In this document: positions 16,496-24,623 of the stretch, piece by piece
How positions within the stretch are numbered: the first letter of the stretch is position 1
How the letters are laid out: each line of letters starts with the position of its first letter
Source of the DNA: DAISIK01 sp036822055
GTDB taxonomy: Bacteria; Verrucomicrobiota; Verrucomicrobiia; Opitutales; Puniceicoccaceae
NCBI GenBank assembly: GCA_036822055.1
Contig: DAISIK010000005.1
Span: forward strand, 1 to 64,000
Reading direction: 5' to 3'
DNA length: 64,000 nucleotides
Notes under the pieces: model-generated
Database searches by the model: none
What the model was told of the DNA's origin: nothing
The model's input: only the letters and a program-made list of their open reading frames with translations
Made by a program: the position numbers and the translations under genes

Positions 16496-17318
16496 GGGGA
16501 GAGGCGCGGAGGACTGCCTCGGCGACTCGGACAGCGCGGAGGTTGGGCGTGATGTCGTGGACGCGGAGGTAGCGTACGCCGCTAGAAACTGCGAGGGTGG
16601 AAACGGCAAGGGTTCCTTCGAGGCGATTTTCGACCGGTAAATCGAGAACCTTTCCGATAAAGGACTTTCGGGAGGCACCGAGCAGGAGAGGGAAGCCGAG
16701 TTGGTGGAAATCCTTGAGATGGCGAAGGACGAGGAGATTCTGTTCGGCGGTTTTTCCAAAGCCGATCCCCGGATCGAGGATGATTTGGTGATCGGCCAGT
16801 CCGGCGGCGCGGGCGATTTCGATAGATTGGCCCAGACTGGAGAGAATGCCTTCGATAAGACCGTTGGGATACTCAGTGGTGGCTTGATTGTGCATTAAGA
16901 CAACGGTGGCCCCGGCCGTGGCGGCAACCGAGGGTAGGAGAGGATCCCGCTGGAAGCCCCAGACATCGTTGAGCCAATCTGCACCGTGGTCAAAAGCGGC
17001 GGCAGCAACCTCAGCTTTTGAAGTATCGACGGAGATGGGCACCCGGACGCGTGAGCGAACGGCCTGGAGGACGGGAAGGAGGCGGGCGATTTCAGTTTTG
17101 GAATCGACGGGCAGGGCTCCCGGCCGGGTGGATTCGGCACCGATGTCGATCACCTCGGCGCCCTCGTAAACCATGGACTCGGCATGCTCGGCGGCGAGAT
17201 GTGGCTGATCAAAAAGCCCGCCGTCGGAAAAGGAGTCCGGGGTGGCATTGATGATGCCCATGAGGGAGACCGGTGGAGCCGGTTCGGGGGTCGCCGAGGT
17301 CGGGATGCCGATGCTCAT
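16488..17318 (-). CDS. folP: Dihydropteroate synthase
   Basis: This 276-residue TIM-barrel enzyme shows the two DHPS signatures: MGIINATPDSFSDGG (near residue 20) and GAEVIDIGAESTRPGA (near residue 54). It also has the pterin-pocket strand PISVDTSKAEVAAAA, DWLNDVWGF, HNQATTEYP, IILDPGIGFGKT, and the final sulfonamide/pABA-site segment LLLGASRKSFIG and RVHDI. It joins pABA to the pterin pyrophosphate. The start overlaps the ridA stop by 4 bases (ATGA). This is the antifolate (sulfonamide) target in the cell. Confidence 0.96.
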   Translation of the reverse strand: MSIGIPTSATPEPAPPVSLMGIINATPDSFSDGGLFDQPHLAAEHAESMVYEGAEVIDIGAESTRPGALPVDSKTEIARLLPVLQAVRSRVRVPISVDTSKAEVAAAAFDHGADWLNDVWGFQRDPLLPSVAATAGATVVLMHNQATTEYPNGLIEGILSSLGQSIEIARAAGLADHQIILDPGIGFGKTAEQNLLVLRHLKDFHQLGFPLLLGASRKSFIGKVLDLPVENRLEGTLAVSTLAVSSGVRYLRVHDITPNLRAVRVAEAVLRASPHG

Positions 17319-17776
17319 TTCACCTCGAGGGATACCTGAATTTCAACGGTGGCATTGAGGGGGAGGCCGGCCACAGCGATGGCCGCCCGGGCATGGCCCC
17401 CCTTCTCTCCAAAAACCTTGAGGAGGAGGTCGCTGGCGCCGTTGATGACCTTCGGGCTATCGGCAAATCCCTGCTCGGCCTGGACATATCCGTTGAGAAA
17501 AACGAAACGTTTGACGCAATCGAGGTTTCCAATGGCGCGCTTGATGGTGCTGAGGGTATTGAGGCAGGCGATCTGTGCGGCGGTGGTGGCCTCTTCCAAG
17601 TCAAATTGGTGGGTAAGTGGGCCAAGCTTCTGGTCTCCTCCAGAGATGATGCTGAGTTGTCCGGAAACGTAGAGGAGGCCATTGCTCCACTGGTAGGGGA
17701 GGTAAGATCCTTTTGGGGTGGGGATAACCGGGAGCTGCAGGCCGAGAGACTGCAAGCGCATTTCGAACGTGCCCAT
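17315..17776 (-). CDS. RidA family protein (enamine/imine deaminase, YjgF/YER057c/UK114)
   Basis: From the ATG at 17776 the product is 153 residues, the right size for RidA. A longer frame to 18259 would cross the divergent gene's start. It has YQWSNGLLYVSGQL, EEATTAAQIACLNTLSTIKRAIGNLDCVKRFV in the middle helix, and HARAAIAVAGLPLNATVEIQ with the conserved Arg that binds the substrate carboxylate (ARAA, near residue 130). This spacing fits the 'RidA family, GAVE/NATVEI' subgroup. RidA proteins hydrolyse reactive 2-aminoacrylate-type enamines from PLP enzymes. It leads the folate operon and overlaps folP by 4 bases. Confidence 0.85.
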   Translation of the reverse strand: MGTFEMRLQSLGLQLPVIPTPKGSYLPYQWSNGLLYVSGQLSIISGGDQKLGPLTHQFDLEEATTAAQIACLNTLSTIKRAIGNLDCVKRFVFLNGYVQAEQGFADSPKVINGASDLLLKVFGEKGGHARAAIAVAGLPLNATVEIQVSLEVK

Positions 17777-18110
17777 AGCTTTTGATTGCCGCAATTGGCA
17801 TGTTTCGCAAGGATCAATGCTTGGGTCTGATTTTTGGGATGCCTCGATGGAACCAGGTATTTGGGGGCAAGGAGGCAAGCCGATTTGGCTGCCGTCGGCA
17901 GAGGCAAGGCTGGGTTTTGGGCAGGGTAATCGATAGTAAACTTGCCTTGACGGGCATAAAGCGATTGAAAGAAGGAGTTTTGGAAAATTTGGAGTCAAAG
18001 TCTGAGTCTGGCGAGGAAGATGACGCGCGGTGGGATCGTCCGAAGAGTGGGCGATCCGAAATCCAGTTTTTAGGGGAGCACACCAGAGTGTCGGGAGGGG
18101 AGTTGCCGGA
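17777..18110. other. Intergenic region between ridA and CNNM-family gene
   Basis: This 334-bp divergent gap has no gene I can support. A plus-strand frame from 17782 to 18114 (TTG start, 110 codons) ends in an ATGA overlap with the next gene, but its sequence has no family resemblance and a mixed, charged composition. Promoters for both flanks should lie here; I see no confident -35/-10 pair. A ribosome-binding purine run (GGGAGGGGAG) precedes the downstream start. Confidence 0.5.
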
Positions 18111-19295
18111 ATGATCTTTTGGCTGATTCTCGCGGTTGCCTTTACTATTCTCGTCTCAGCGCTATGCTCGATCCTGGAGGCGTTGGTGCTGAGCACCAAA
18201 CCGACTGAAGTTGAGGACCTCAAGCGTCGCCACCCGTGGAGGGGAGAGAAGCTCGGCATTTATACCCGGGATATCGAGGAAACCTCTTCGGCAATCCTAG
18301 GCCTCAACACTATCGCGAACACTACGGGAGCGAGTGTGAGCGGGGCTTTGGCCGGGGTAGCCCTCGGCGAGGGCAAGGTGGCTCTGTTCTCGATCTCGCT
18401 AACCCTGGCGATTCTTTTGTTCTCGGAGGTGATACCGAAAAACGCCGGGGTTCTCTACCGAAAGAACCTCCAGCCAATCCTGATTTTTCCCCTCCACGCG
18501 GTCCGGTTCCTGATGCGCCCGCTCTCCTTCCTTTGCAAATCCGCGGTAAAGATGATTTTCCCACGGAGACCACAGGCGCAGGAGGCCGATCAGGAAATTA
18601 TTTTGCTGGCTGAATTGAGTGCTCGGGACGGGGATCTATCGGACTCGGAGCGAGAAATGGTATCGAATGCTCTGAAACTTGACGAGGTGCTGGTCCACTC
18701 GATCATGACACCTCGAACGGTAATTACGGCTTTGGATGCTCAAATGACGGTGGCTGAGGTAATGGGGGAATTTCGCAATATACCCTTCGCCCGACTTCCG
18801 GTTTATCGGGAGGAGTTGAACGAAATATTTGGCGTGGTGCGAAGGCGGGACATCCTGGCCGCCGCAGCCGAGGGGAGTGAGAAACTGACGATCGAGGAGC
18901 TGGCGGGGGAGGTTATTTTCATCCCCGATTCCGCTTCGGCAGATGATGCCCTGCAGACGTTTTTGAAAAAGCACCAGCAAATCGCAGTGGTGGTGGATGA
19001 GTTTGGGTCGGTGGCCGGGGTACTAACCCTTGAAGACATCATGGAGACAATCCTCGGCGAGGAGATCTTTGAACATGACGATGTCGCGGTGGATATGCGG
19101 GAGTTTGCGCGGACCAAGCGGGAAACTGAAATACGCAACCGGGCAGCAATCGCCACTCCAGCGAGGACGAGTCCAGTACGCGAGGCTTCCCGATTCGATC
19201 AAAAGCAGATGGCAAGACCGTTGCCAGAGACCAATGTTGGGGAGGGAGACCCAGCTGATTCGGCCTTTACTCAATCTGGTGAAAGCGTCTCGTGA
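18111..19295 (+). CDS. CNNM domain / CBS-pair membrane protein (hemolysin-C/CorC-like)
   Basis: Starting at the ATG at 18111, which begins directly with the first membrane helix, this is 394 residues. The N-terminal CNNM/DUF21 domain has about four hydrophobic segments (MIFWLILAVAFTILVSALCS, ILGLNTIANTTGASVSGALA, FSISLTLAILLFSEVIPKN, LQPILIFPLHAVRFLMRPLS). A pair of CBS domains follows at about 200-345 (VHSIMTPRTVITALDAQMTV; IAVVVDEFGSVAGVLTLEDI). The C-terminal CorC_HlyC domain found in many relatives is absent, replaced by about 55 polar residues. Members bind nucleotides via CBS and are linked to Mg2+/Co2+ efflux. The two following small genes are in the same operon. Confidence 0.88.
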   Translation: MIFWLILAVAFTILVSALCSILEALVLSTKPTEVEDLKRRHPWRGEKLGIYTRDIEETSSAILGLNTIANTTGASVSGALAGVALGEGKVALFSISLTLAILLFSEVIPKNAGVLYRKNLQPILIFPLHAVRFLMRPLSFLCKSAVKMIFPRRPQAQEADQEIILLAELSARDGDLSDSEREMVSNALKLDEVLVHSIMTPRTVITALDAQMTVAEVMGEFRNIPFARLPVYREELNEIFGVVRRRDILAAAAEGSEKLTIEELAGEVIFIPDSASADDALQTFLKKHQQIAVVVDEFGSVAGVLTLEDIMETILGEEIFEHDDVAVDMREFARTKRETEIRNRAAIATPARTSPVREASRFDQKQMARPLPETNVGEGDPADSAFTQSGESVS

Positions 19296-19534
19296 TGCGC
19301 TATCTAATACGATTCATCCTGGTTTTTGGCGCTTGCCTGCTGGTGGGTTTAATGCTTGGGCTGGCGGTAATCGGTTTGACCGGGGATGTTTTTTTTCCAA
19401 ATGCCTCGAGCGAAGGAAGGTTGAAAATAGCGATCAAGGGCGGGTTGATCTTTGGTGGGATTTGGGGGCTGGGGATCGCAATTGTATCCTGTTTCATGCT
19501 CGGCCATTCGCGGGCGGGGGAAAAAGAGATTTAG
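19295..19534 (+). CDS. Small two-helix membrane protein
   Basis: ATG at 19295 overlaps the upstream stop by one base (TGATG). A GTG at 19292 is a possible alternative, adding one residue. The 79-residue product has two hydrophobic helices (LIRFILVFGACLLVGLMLGL and GGLIFGGIWGLGIAIVSCFM) separated by a short polar loop, and a charged tail. I do not recognise a family. Its position in the CNNM operon suggests a membrane accessory role, which is inference. Confidence 0.6.
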   Translation: MRYLIRFILVFGACLLVGLMLGLAVIGLTGDVFFPNASSEGRLKIAIKGGLIFGGIWGLGIAIVSCFMLGHSRAGEKEI

Positions 19535-19541
19535 CTGGTTA

Positions 19542-20093
19542 ATGAAGGAAAGACTTCCCGTGTACCTAGTCGGATTTGCGGTGGGCTGCCTGGCGGCGGC
19601 CTACCTGTTCATCCGGGTTTCCAAGGATAGAATCCAGCCTGAGCCTAGTGAGTGGATTCAAGTGAGGTTGCTCCCCGATGGTGGCGGAGAGGAGCCTCCC
19701 CTGGAGGTGGGCGAAGCGGTGTTTCGACACTTTTTCGAGAGACTCGGTGAGGCAACCGAAATGGAAGTTGTGCTGGTGACCAACCCCGACCGCGAACTGG
19801 TTCGGATTCAACGTGGGGTGGGCGACGGCTCGCCCTGGGAAAGGGTTCGGGCGGATGCGCTGATGGTGGTCTCGAAGCGGGGTATCGATGCCGAATTGAT
19901 GGCGGCGGGCTTTGAGAATATTGGACTGCCGGTGATCGAGATTTTGAAAGCAAACACCTATCTCGTTCGGGTGAAGCCCCTGCCCGTTGATAGTATGGCC
20001 CTGGCCTGGTACGAACTACAGCGAAGGGATCGGTACGTTGAGGAGGTGGCCTACGTGGAATTGAGGCAACCGGTTGGGGACCCAGAAGAGTAG
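19542..20093 (+). CDS. Membrane-anchored hypothetical protein
   Basis: The ATG at 19542 lies 7 bases after the previous stop, giving 183 residues with a single N-terminal helix (VYLVGFAVGCLAAAYLFI) and a mixed alpha/beta extracytoplasmic or cytoplasmic domain. It has no recognisable catalytic motif. Third gene of the CNNM operon. The longer frame from 19452 would overlap the upstream gene and places the helix internally, so the shorter start is preferred. Confidence 0.6.
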   Translation: MKERLPVYLVGFAVGCLAAAYLFIRVSKDRIQPEPSEWIQVRLLPDGGGEEPPLEVGEAVFRHFFERLGEATEMEVVLVTNPDRELVRIQRGVGDGSPWERVRADALMVVSKRGIDAELMAAGFENIGLPVIEILKANTYLVRVKPLPVDSMALAWYELQRRDRYVEEVAYVELRQPVGDPEE

Positions 20094-20267
20094 GCCGGGC
20101 CTTTTCTGACGGCGGTCAACCCAGGCATTGCCACCAGATCATAGCAGGCGTGAGGCGGACGATTGGAAGGCCTCGACCGTTTGCGTTGGAAAGGACGCCT
20201 CCCCGGGATCAGCCGGGAGACAAAGGCGGGGAGTGGGAGATGGCCGGGGGAAAGACCCGGAGAGAAT

Positions 20268-20735
20268 CTATTCTTCGATCGGGTTCTCGGAGACCACTTC
20301 AAACTTGAGGTCCGCTCCGACTTCCGGATGAACCCGGATGCGAGTGGAATGGCTTCCGAGGGATTTAACCGGGTTGTAGAGGGAAACCTTCTTTTTATCG
20401 AGTTCGATGCCAGCCTCTTTAGCCTTTTCGACCAAATCGTTCGCAGTAATGGCGCCAAACATTTTCCCGCCTTCGCCAGTTTGGACGGCAAAGACGAGGG
20501 AAAGCTGCTCGATCTTGGAAGCGAGGATTTTGGCGTTTTCCAGCTCGTTCGCCTCGCGGGCAGCTCGGGCGGTGCGAAGGGCCTGGATCTGCCGTTGATT
20601 TGATTGGCTGGCCAGGAGAGCAAATTTTCGCGGGATAAGAAAGTTGCGGGCGTAGCCGGCGCGGACTTTCACTTGATCACCCTCGCCGCCGAGGTTTTCG
20701 ACGCGTTTGAGGAGAAGGATTTCGGTTGTGGCCAT
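20268..20735 (-). CDS. rplI: 50S ribosomal protein bL9
   Basis: From the ATG at 20735 the product is 155 residues, the usual bL9 size. The N-terminal RNA-binding domain reads EILLLKRVENLGGEGDQVKV and RAGYARNFLIPRKFALLA, followed by the long connecting helix and the C-terminal domain (GKMFGAITANDL, VSLYNPVKSLGSHSTRIRVHPEV). It binds 23S rRNA near L1. Last gene of the rplY-pth-rpsF-ssb-rplI cluster; a small S18 gene that often sits beside bL9 is not found here. Confidence 0.96.
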   Translation of the reverse strand: MATTEILLLKRVENLGGEGDQVKVRAGYARNFLIPRKFALLASQSNQRQIQALRTARAAREANELENAKILASKIEQLSLVFAVQTGEGGKMFGAITANDLVEKAKEAGIELDKKKVSLYNPVKSLGSHSTRIRVHPEVGADLKFEVVSENPIEE

Positions 20736-20778
20736 AATATATCTTTGGATGGAAACTTGTTTTAGGGATGGTTGGGTA

Positions 20779-21228
20779 TCAGAAGGGAACGTCCTGGTCG
20801 TCGAAGTGATCGCTTTGATTTCCGGGCTTGGCTGCGGGAGAGGTTTGGTAGGGGGCGGAGTCTTCCTGGGCGGGGGATTGGGAACTATCCCCGCCGCGCG
20901 AACTGGAAAGGAACTGAAAGTTGTCGCAAATGACCTTGAGCTTGGATCGTTTTTCGCCGGTTTGGGATTCCCAGGAGTCCAACTGAAGGCGGCCTTCGAT
21001 GAAGATGGGGCTTCCTTTGGAAACGTACTTGGCAATCGTTTCGGCGGTCGGGCCGAAAGCATCAACATCTACAAAGGTGGTATCTTCCTTTTTCTCGCCT
21101 TCGCGGGTACGGTAGACCCGATTGACGGCCAAGCCCAATTTGCAGATGGTGAGGTTGCCGCTGGTCACCCGCATTTCGGGATCCCGAGTGAGGTTGCCGA
21201 TCAATAGAACTTTGTTTAGTGAAGCCAT
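20779..21228 (-). CDS. ssb: Single-stranded DNA-binding protein
   Basis: The ATG at 21228 starts a 149-residue SSB. The OB-fold covers about residues 3-105 (LNKVLLIGNLTRDPEMRVT, FVDVDAFGPTAETIAKYVSKG, PIFIEGRLQLDSWE). A low-complexity linker and the acidic tip FDDQDVPF, the peptide that docks partner proteins, follow. It sits between rpsF and rplI, the conserved location of ssb next to S6 in bacteria. Confidence 0.96.
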   Translation of the reverse strand: MASLNKVLLIGNLTRDPEMRVTSGNLTICKLGLAVNRVYRTREGEKKEDTTFVDVDAFGPTAETIAKYVSKGSPIFIEGRLQLDSWESQTGEKRSKLKVICDNFQFLSSSRGGDSSQSPAQEDSAPYQTSPAAKPGNQSDHFDDQDVPF

Positions 21229-21274
21229 GGGTCGAGGGAACTGGCGAGTGGATCGGGTGGCGACGAAATTCAGC

Positions 21275-21580
21275 TCACCGGGAGGCGAGGATCTCAACGA
21301 GAACGCGATCTACGGTGCGGTCGAGCCGGGTTTTCTCATGAATCTGGGCGGGAGCGTCCGGAGGGCCATCGAAAGTGATGTTGAGGTAGATGCCGGAATC
21401 GCAACCTTTGCGGGAGGAGCGGACAAAGTTTTTGGTCCCGAGATTCTCGGTTTCGAGGGCTTCTCCGCCGATGGATTGGATCATTTGGCTGAGGCGCGTG
21501 ATGAGATCGTCGACGCTTCCTTCGTAGGAACGGGTGTCGAGAATAAAGGTGGCTCGGTAGTGGCGTTTGGTAGCAGTCAT
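21275..21580 (-). CDS. rpsF: 30S ribosomal protein bS6
   Basis: 101 residues, the normal S6 length, with the ferredoxin-like fold: YRATFILDTRSYEGSVDDLI, the middle strand GGEALETENLGTKNF and the C-terminal half NITFDGPPDAPAQIHEKTRLDRTVDRVLVE. S6 pairs with S18 in the small subunit platform. It lies between pth and ssb in the same operon. Confidence 0.92.
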   Translation of the reverse strand: MTATKRHYRATFILDTRSYEGSVDDLITRLSQMIQSIGGEALETENLGTKNFVRSSRKGCDSGIYLNITFDGPPDAPAQIHEKTRLDRTVDRVLVEILASR

Positions 21581-21595
21581 AGGAATAGTAAAGGT

Positions 21596-22180
21596 TTAGG
21601 GTTTGCGGCGGTTGATGATTTCGGTGGCCGCAGTGGCACCCTTGCTGAGGAGTGTCTCAACCCCTTCAAAAAGGCGGGGGAGGGCCTGTTGAAATGCCTC
21701 TTGATCGGCGGGAGAGAATTTACCGAGAACCCAATCTTTTAAGTCTATACGGGCATCTGGGCGACCTCCAATGCCGAGACGGAGGCGGAGGAAACCCTCG
21801 CCCAGACGAGCGAGGCAATTGGCCAAGCCGTTGTGGCCGCCACTGCTTCCGGAAGTCCCCAGCTTGGAGCGGCCGGGCTCCAGATTGATCTCATCGAAGG
21901 CGACCAGAAAAGCTGAGGATGGCCAGTTGTAGTAACGGGCCAAGGCGGCAAGTGAATCTCCGCTCCGGTTCATGAAAGTGTAGGGTTTCACGAGAAGGAT
22001 CTTGGTGCCGTTAACATTGATGCCCGCACAATAGGCGAGGAACCGTCCCTCGCGTCGCCAGGTGCCGCCGTAGCGATCCGCGAGGTTTTCAACGAGTTGA
22101 AAGCCAACATTGTGCCTCGTATCCTCGTATTCTGGGCCGGGGTTTCCCAGGCCAGCAATGATACGGACGGAGTCGCACAT
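21596..22180 (-). CDS. pth: Peptidyl-tRNA hydrolase
   Basis: This 194-residue enzyme has all Pth landmarks: GLGNPGPEYEDTRHNVGF with the catalytic His (near residue 25), KPYTFMNRSGDSLAAL with the conserved Asn, AFDEINLEPG with the Asp, and SSGGHNGLANCLARLG. It releases tRNA from stalled peptidyl-tRNA. Located downstream of rplY as in many bacteria. Confidence 0.96.
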   Translation of the reverse strand: MCDSVRIIAGLGNPGPEYEDTRHNVGFQLVENLADRYGGTWRREGRFLAYCAGINVNGTKILLVKPYTFMNRSGDSLAALARYYNWPSSAFLVAFDEINLEPGRSKLGTSGSSGGHNGLANCLARLGEGFLRLRLGIGGRPDARIDLKDWVLGKFSPADQEAFQQALPRLFEGVETLLSKGATAATEIINRRKP

Positions 22181-22237
22181 GGTTTGATCAAGCTCACAAA
22201 GGGAAGCAAAAAGGATAGGTTTGAGGAAGGACGGCGA

Positions 22238-22837
22238 TTAGCTCTCGGAGGGTTCCTCCTCGGTATCGACCGATGCCTTCGGTCCCGAGGGCGCAACAAC
22301 CGAGATGACAGGATTGTCGGGATCCCCCTGATAAGTGACACCCTCAAGAACGGGAAGGTCGCGAATGTGGATGGAGTCGCCCGCATGCAAGCGCGAGGTG
22401 TCCACCTCGATCTGGGAGGGGAGGTGGCGGGGGAGGCAGCGGATCTCAACCTCGTGAGAGACAATCTCGAGCGTGCCACCCTCTTGCTTCACACCGACCG
22501 GAGTGCCGACAGCGTGGACCGGAATATGGGCCAGAATGGCTTCACCTTTAACCAATTCATAAAAGTCGATGTGGGTAATTTTATCGAGTGTCGCATGGCG
22601 TTGAACGGATTGAATGAGGGTCCTGACTTCGTTCCCGGACTCGTCTTTGATCATGACAATGTTGGAAGAGCCCGCCTTGCCCCAGAGTTTGGCGAACTCG
22701 TTGTGGTTGACGAGGAGGTTCCGAGTCCCAGACTTGCCGTAGAGGACGGCTGGAACCTCGCCGTTATCGCGGAGACGACCTGCGGCCCTGCTACCGGTTG
22801 CGGAGCGGGTTTTCACCCCAATTTCAAATTCGTTCAT
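22238..22837 (-). CDS. rplY: 50S ribosomal protein bL25/general stress protein Ctc
   Basis: This 199-residue protein is the long Ctc form: L25 domain (GSRAAGRLRDNGEVPAVLYG, DKITHIDFYELVKGEAI) followed by the TL5-type beta domain (PVHAVGTPVGVKQEGGTLEI, VDTSRLHAGDSIHIRDL) and an acidic tail. It binds 5S rRNA. First gene of the operon, divergent from tatD. Confidence 0.95.
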   Translation of the reverse strand: MNEFEIGVKTRSATGSRAAGRLRDNGEVPAVLYGKSGTRNLLVNHNEFAKLWGKAGSSNIVMIKDESGNEVRTLIQSVQRHATLDKITHIDFYELVKGEAILAHIPVHAVGTPVGVKQEGGTLEIVSHEVEIRCLPRHLPSQIEVDTSRLHAGDSIHIRDLPVLEGVTYQGDPDNPVISVVAPSGPKASVDTEEEPSES

Positions 22838-22925
22838 GGTCTTTGGCTCTAGAAATTCACTTCCCTCAGACAGAGGAAACCGAGGAGAAAAACACTCGAA
22901 AGTGAATGCTGCAAGGGAAAATTCT

Positions 22926-23726
22926 ATGATCGATGCACATCTTCACCCACAAATGCCGGCGCTGGACCGGTGGATGGCGGCGGGGTGTCGCGCTGCACGA
23001 GAGGTAGCCGGAGTTGATTTCTGGATTGGGAATGCGACTGGCCCGGAGGATTGGTCGACCCTGCGAAGGCTCTCTCGCGATGATGAGGGGACGATGGCGA
23101 TGTATGGACTGCATCCCTGGAAGGCAGCTGAGGTGCCGGAAGGCTGGCAGACGAAGCTGGAGTCCCTTTTGTTGGAGGACCAAAGGGCCGGGATCGGAGA
23201 GATAGGGCTGGACCGTTCGAGAAGAGGGATCGATGAAAAAAGGCAGGAATCGGTGTTTCGGCAGCAGCTCGAAATCGCAGTGCGGTTGCAACGCCCGGTT
23301 ACCTTGCACTGTGTGCGGGCAGATGGCTGGATGAGCAGGGTTTTGCGCTCGTTGCCTGATCTTCCGTCATCGATTTTGATTCATGGGTGGGCGGGTTCGG
23401 AAGAGCAGTTGGAAGAGTGGATTGATTTCGGGGCCTATCTTTCAGTTTCCGGGCTCGCTTTGCAGCCTGAGAGGACGAGGTATCGGAAAACAGCCGTGAA
23501 GGTGCCCTTAAACCGGCTGTTGATTGAGAGCGATGCCCCTCACCATTTCGGGGTGCCGGAAGGAGAGGTTTTCAACGAGGCGGATCGACTGGCATCCAGT
23601 TATGCATTTTGGATGAGGGCAACCTATGTTGGGTTGGCTCGTTTGCGGGAAATTTCTTTTGAAAGTCTGATCAAAATAACAAACCAGAACCTCGGGCGAT
23701 TTTTATCTTTGCCAGAGGCCGACTAA
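22926..23726 (+). CDS. TatD-family metal-dependent hydrolase
   Basis: The ATG at 22926 gives 266 residues starting with the metal motif MIDAHLHP. Other ligands are visible: Glu in IGEIGLD (near residue 96), His in VTLHCVRA, His in ILIHGWAGSE, and Asp in LIESDAPHHFG. TatD proteins are magnesium-dependent nucleases with roles in DNA repair and apoptosis-like turnover; substrate here is not established. A longer frame to 22836 adds 30 residues before the metal motif and would overlap rplY, so it is rejected. Confidence 0.88.
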   Translation: MIDAHLHPQMPALDRWMAAGCRAAREVAGVDFWIGNATGPEDWSTLRRLSRDDEGTMAMYGLHPWKAAEVPEGWQTKLESLLLEDQRAGIGEIGLDRSRRGIDEKRQESVFRQQLEIAVRLQRPVTLHCVRADGWMSRVLRSLPDLPSSILIHGWAGSEEQLEEWIDFGAYLSVSGLALQPERTRYRKTAVKVPLNRLLIESDAPHHFGVPEGEVFNEADRLASSYAFWMRATYVGLARLREISFESLIKITNQNLGRFLSLPEAD

Positions 23727-23781
23727 AATTGAAGTACATCTGCTATGGAAAACCGAATGGGAAAGAGAGGAGTGTCCCGCG

Positions 23782-24579
23782 ATGTTGTTTTATCTAAAAA
23801 AGATTCTCGGGTACTTCTTTGATCCTTTGGTAATCGCTCTCGGTCTTTTGCTACTAGCGGGAGCGGCGTGCTATTTTCGCCGTCGTGTCATTAGCGGGGT
23901 GGCATTCGGGACGGCGGTTCTGATCCTGTTTGTGATGAGCTATGATCCAGCGGTTCGGTGGCTCTCCCGATCAGTGGAGTTTCCCCCGCTGGAGTTGCCG
24001 GAAGCGATTGATGAAACCATCTGGATTGTAGTGCTCGGGAGCGGGGTGGCACACGGTGCTTACCCGACGGCAGTGGCTGGGCTGGGGAGTAGTTCACTGG
24101 CCCGGCTGGCGACCGGATTTGAACTTTATGTCCGCTACCCTAGGAGCAAGCTGGTCGTCTGCGGCTATGGACCAGACGACGGGCCCGGATCGGGGGAAAT
24201 GATGGGCCGGGCGGCGTTGGCAATGGGAGTGGAGCGAGGCGACCTTTATGTTCTTTCGGAGCCGAGAGATACAAGGGGTGAGGCTACGGAAGTGGCCGCT
24301 TTACTGGGGGCCGAAGCGTCGGCGGAGCGAGAGGTTTTTCTGGTGACCTCCAGCGTGCATCTAAGGCGGGCCTTGGCCCATTTTCGGGCGTTGGGGTTGG
24401 GGGAGGTTTTTCCAGTGCCAGCCGAGCCCTATGCCTATGCCAAACCGTCAGTTCTCATGGTATCGGCACCGACGAGTGGAACCCTGCAACGTGCCGCTGC
24501 CCTAACCCATGAGTGGGCAGGGATCCTCTGGGGGTTGATCAGCCTTCAGTTCTCTCTCGATGATCTGAGGTCACCATAA
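23782..24579 (+). CDS. YdcF-like (DUF218) membrane protein
   Basis: This 265-residue protein has two N-terminal hydrophobic helices (YFFDPLVIALGLLLLAGAAC, VISGVAFGTAVLILFVMSYD) and a DUF218/ElyC domain (IWIVVLGSGVAHGAYPTA; GFELYVRYPRSKLVVCGYG; EPRDTRGEATEVAALLG; VFLVTSSVHLRRALAHF), with a short helix near the end. ElyC-type proteins act in envelope maintenance and peptidoglycan-lipid metabolism. It follows tatD by 55 bp. Confidence 0.85.
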   Translation: MLFYLKKILGYFFDPLVIALGLLLLAGAACYFRRRVISGVAFGTAVLILFVMSYDPAVRWLSRSVEFPPLELPEAIDETIWIVVLGSGVAHGAYPTAVAGLGSSSLARLATGFELYVRYPRSKLVVCGYGPDDGPGSGEMMGRAALAMGVERGDLYVLSEPRDTRGEATEVAALLGAEASAEREVFLVTSSVHLRRALAHFRALGLGEVFPVPAEPYAYAKPSVLMVSAPTSGTLQRAAALTHEWAGILWGLISLQFSLDDLRSP

Positions 24580-24590
24580 TCTTCTTGCAA

Positions 24591-24621
24591 TGAACAAATG
24601 AGCATGGTAAAAGTTTGTTCA
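24591..24621. promoter_or_regulatory. 31-bp inverted repeat overlapping the lexA promoter (self-repression site candidate)
   Basis: TGAACAAA (24591-24598) and TTTGTTCA (24614-24621) are perfect 8-bp inverted arms, separated by 15 bp. The right arm ends 2 bp before the lexA ATG. A promoter candidate TTGCAA (24585-24590), 17-bp spacer, TAAAAG (24608-24613) lies across the repeat; transcription would then begin almost at the start codon. Half-sites contain the GAAC/GTTC core of known LexA boxes but with much wider spacing than GAAC-N4-GTTC. Confidence 0.6.
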
Positions 24622-24623
24622 TC

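Noticed and set aside
17782..18114. 110-codon plus-strand frame ending in an ATGA overlap with the CNNM gene
   Set aside because: TTG start, no ribosome-binding signal, no family resemblance; composition is charged and irregular. The overlap alone is not enough.
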